Shown: piece by piece, positions 6,711 to 7,940 of the stretch | Layout of the letters: every line of letters starts with the position of its first letter | Numbering within the stretch: the stretch's first letter is position 1 | Assembly (NCBI GenBank): GCA_023544495.1 | Contig: JAMJFV010000087.1 | Span: 1 to 7,940, forward strand | Length of the DNA: 7,940 nucleotides | Source: ANME-2 cluster archaeon | GTDB lineage: Archaea > Halobacteriota > Methanosarcinia > Methanosarcinales > Methanocomedenaceae | Reading direction: 5' to 3' | Position numbers and translations under genes: made by a program | Notes under the pieces: model-generated | Told to the model about the DNA's origin: nothing | The model's input: the letters and a program-made list of their open reading frames with translations, nothing else | Database searches by the model: none

Positions 6711-6720
6711 ACCACTGATT

Positions 6721-6736
6721 GGTAATAAATATTTCG
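6721..6736 (-). promoter_or_regulatory. TATA/BRE region, promoter of the ftr1 gene
   Basis: The minus strand reads CGAAATATTTATTACC: a purine-rich BRE-like CGAAA followed by TATTTATTA. Initiation about 26 bases downstream falls near 6701-6705, inside the operator palindrome, giving a leader of about 20 bases that carries the AAAGGTG ribosome binding site. The upstream part overlaps the inverted repeat at 6728-6751. Confidence 0.5.
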
Positions 6737-6751
6737 GATGGCCGAAATATT
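6728..6751. repeat. 10-bp inverted repeat surrounding a start codon
   Basis: AATATTTCGG (6728-6737) and CCGAAATATT (6742-6751) are perfect complements with a 4-base loop, ATGG. The ATG in the loop (6738) is the start of the interrupted plus-strand gene, so in its mRNA the start codon would sit at the tip of a hairpin. The same DNA covers the BRE/TATA area of the divergent ftr1 promoter. It may act as RNA structure, as a protein-binding site, or both. Confidence 0.6.
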
Positions 6752-6794
6752 GAATACCATACCCTTAATACCAGATTTAACAAATCCAACGTGG

Positions 6795-6817
6795 TTAATT
6801 ATTCAAGAAATAATTAA
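6795..6817. repeat. AT-rich 9-bp inverted repeat at the insertion site
   Basis: TTAATTATT (6795-6803) and AATAATTAA (6809-6817) are perfect complements around CAAGA. The right arm contains the 8 bases that were duplicated when the IS1595 element inserted. It lies inside the interrupted coding frame, so it may be a preferred target structure or chance in AT-rich DNA. Confidence 0.5.
6810..6817. repeat. 8-bp target site duplication, left copy
   Basis: ATAATTAA directly abuts the left terminal inverted repeat and is identical to 7838-7845. Eight base pairs is the duplication size known for the IS1595 family. Confidence 0.92.
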
Positions 6818-6840
6818 GTGGGATATCCATGAAAAACCTA
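6818..6840. repeat. IS1595 terminal inverted repeat (transposase-distal end)
   Basis: Reads GTGGGATATCCATG and continues GAAAAACCTA to 6840 (CATG and GAAAAA share the G at 6831). It matches the reverse complement of 7815-7837 except at three positions (second, sixth and thirteenth bases). The transposase stop codon TAG (6840-6838) lies inside this repeat. Confidence 0.88.
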
Positions 6841-7787
6841 CAGTCGCGATCCGTCTTGTACGAGGGATTTATACGAAACAGGAGCCGTTATGACACTCTG
6901 TTCAGGTAGGCGATAGAACAGGAGCCCTCTCGACTTTGACTTCCGACGGTTAAACCGGAATGTGAATTCGTCTAGATAGTAATCGAGTTGCTTCATTCCA
7001 AAGGAACCATGATGTGTTCCCAGAATCCATCACTTGAGAAAAGATGCTGCACGATGGACACATAGCATTGACACGTGTGTTGGGTCCCCTTTTGATGACT
7101 GAATGGTTATTTCGTGATGGTAGCCGAGACTTGCAAGCGTATTGTAGGCGATCCATCCATCCGTGTGTACTGTCGCCCCGGGTTCTACCATGTCTTGCAC
7201 AAAGGGAATCAAGCTGGCTCCCGACACGTCCGAAATTCTTCGAAGGCGGATCCGGCCCAGTCCTCGCGACTCTTTGGTCTCAACAGCGATCGCGACGATT
7301 GCCTTCTTCTCGGTCTGGGTGCCTCGTGCCCTCCAAGGTAACTCTCATCGATCTCCACGCGACCATTGAGTTGATCCCGGTCTGGGCGTACCATCGCTCG
7401 CCGGAGCTTATGAAGATGAGTCCACGCGGTCTGGTAGCTCTTGAAGCCCATGACACGCTGGAGGCCCAAAGCGTTCGTCCCTTGCTTCTGGTTCGTTACG
7501 TACCAAACGGTAGCGAACCATGTTCGAAGAGGCGTCTTTGTCGAGTGGAATATTGTCCCTGTGGTGACTGTGAATTCATGTCGACATTCTAGGCAAGTGA
7601 ACCTGCCTCGCGTGGTGCGAAGTGGTTTTGTTTTTTCGTGGCATCTTGGGCACACGAATTCATCGGACCAACGTAGATGCTCCAAGAACATGGCGCAGGT
7701 AGTATCATCCTGGAACCAGTCTACGAATTGTGTCCCTGTCTGTGGATAGTCTTTGCCCGGCACTGGGTAGTGGAGGCTTTTCGTCAT
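6838..7787 (-). pseudogene. IS1595-family transposase, broken by a frameshift and a stop
   Basis: DDE transposase with an N-terminal zinc ribbon. The first frame runs from ATG 7787 (MTKSLHYPVPGKDY; GTGAT ribosome binding site just upstream) through the zinc ribbon CPRC...CLEC (about 47-73), a helix-turn-helix region and the first catalytic Asp in VEIDESYLGG (about residue 146). Near 7323 the coding potential shifts by one base: the frame continues with GTQTEKKAIVAIAVE, GRIRLRRISD and the second Asp in HTDGW. It then meets an in-frame TGA at 7032-7030, just after CVHRAASFLK, and resumes WILGTHHGSF and YLDEFTFRFNRR to TAG at 6838. The reconstructed length is about 315 residues, normal for the family. 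The shift looks like a one-base loss, and no classic slippery heptamer is seen there. With the stop as well, I call it a pseudogene. Confidence 0.92.
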
Positions 7788-7814
7788 TGAATCACTTTAC
7801 TACGTTCAATGCCA

Positions 7815-7837
7815 TAGGTTTTTCGTGGATACCCCCC
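7815..7837. repeat. IS1595 terminal inverted repeat (transposase-proximal end)
   Basis: Reads TAGGTTTTTCGTGG and then ATACCCCCC, the inverted partner of 6818-6840 with 20 of 23 matches. It lies 27 bases upstream of the transposase ATG (7787). Confidence 0.88.
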
Positions 7838-7845
7838 ATAATTAA
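7838..7845. repeat. 8-bp target site duplication, right copy
   Basis: ATAATTAA, identical to 6810-6817, immediately outside the right terminal inverted repeat. Confidence 0.92.
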
Positions 7846-7940
7846 TTCTATCGATTCAAACCGTGCTCGAAAAATTGCAAGTCGATTGAAGATTCCTGAC
7901 GTTCAGGTTTTCATAGATTGCATGAAAATACTCATTCTCG

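Larger units (their letters stand above)
6818..7837 (-). mobile_element. complete IS1595-family insertion sequence, 1020 bp
   Basis: The element is bounded by 23-bp terminal inverted repeats at 6818-6840 and 7815-7837 (20 of 23 positions match), and flanked by perfect 8-bp direct repeats ATAATTAA. It holds one transposase gene on the minus strand, broken by a frameshift and a stop codon. It has inserted into the plus-strand gene starting at 6738. It is more GC-rich than the DNA on either side. Because the duplication is still perfect, the insertion is intact at its borders, but the element cannot move by its own transposase. Confidence 0.93.
6738..7940 (+). pseudogene. probable transposase gene interrupted by an IS1595 element (3' part outside window)
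   Basis: The ATG at 6738 opens a frame that is entered by an insertion element after base 6817. Joining 6817 to 7846 (deleting the element and one 8-bp duplication) gives 58 continuous codons to the window end without a stop. The product begins MAEILNTIPLIPDLTNP and continues SIDSNRARKIASRLKIPD and VQVFIDCMKILIL. From memory this resembles the N-terminus of DDE transposases common in Methanosarcina-type genomes (SIDSNRAKKIA..., then FIDCMK...), but I cannot verify the family, and the catalytic part lies outside. The base composition is AT-rich like the IS630 at the other edge and unlike the inserted element. If it is an IS, its left end must lie in the 56 bases before the ATG, within the ftr1 promoter region. 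As it stands the gene is disrupted. Confidence 0.6.

Noticed and set aside
7030..7032. TGA in the IS1595 transposase as selenocysteine or programmed read-through
   Set aside because: The family has an ordinary residue here (probably Arg, one change from CGA), there is no visible recoding structure, and a frameshift is also present.
7311..7330. Programmed -1 frameshift in the IS1595 transposase
   Set aside because: No A-rich slippery heptamer at the join, and the family is normally encoded in one frame; the second lesion favours decay.
7044..7592. 182-codon plus-strand ORF
   Set aside because: It is the antisense of the IS1595 transposase pseudogene.
1..7940. CRISPR arrays, tRNA or rRNA genes
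   Set aside because: No regularly spaced direct repeats and no tRNA- or rRNA-like sequences were seen on either strand.

Overview
The window looks like a piece of a methanogenic (or related euryarchaeal) genome, most likely from Methanosarcinales. The reasons are AT-rich archaeal TATA boxes, AGGTGAT-type ribosome binding sites, U-tract terminators, a geranylgeranyl reductase-family flavoprotein of the kind that saturates archaeal lipids, and transposase relics that resemble those of Methanosarcina-type genomes. The order is inferred from these features, not proven.

Layout. At the left edge (1-647, plus strand) is the 3' part of an IS630-family transposase. All resident genes then lie on the minus strand and are read from right to left: an Ftr1-family iron permease fused to a cysteine-rich DUF2318 domain (6681-5401); a 313-base gap holding a perfect hairpin, a TATA box and an unlisted 56-codon small ORF (5278-5108); two paralogous FtsX/MacB-type permeases (5088-3877 and 3875-2826); a LolD/MacB-type ATPase (2820-2173); and, in its own transcription unit, a geranylgeranyl reductase-family protein (1910-870). 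At the right edge a plus-strand gene starts at 6738 and is cut by a complete IS1595-family element (6818-7837, 23-bp terminal inverted repeats, perfect 8-bp target duplication). Removing the element and one copy of the duplication restores one open frame that continues to the window end and looks like the N-terminus of another transposase.

How it fits together. Ftr1, a pair of FtsX-like permeases and their ATPase recall the bacterial Ftr1/P19/FtsX-ABC iron-uptake loci, such as the Campylobacter jejuni p19 region. No P19 protein or thioredoxin is visible here; the DUF2318 domain and perhaps the small ORF are what this version has instead. A perfect 14-bp palindrome, TTAGGTATACCTAA, lies at the predicted transcription start of the ftr1 gene and resembles a DtxR/IdeR/MntR-type metalloregulator box, which supports metal-dependent repression. 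The permease/ATPase genes are packed with a 1-base gap and a short or overlapping junction and end at a T9 tract. The iron locus is bracketed by mobile elements on both sides, and the ftr1 promoter lies within 56 bases of the disrupted transposase start.
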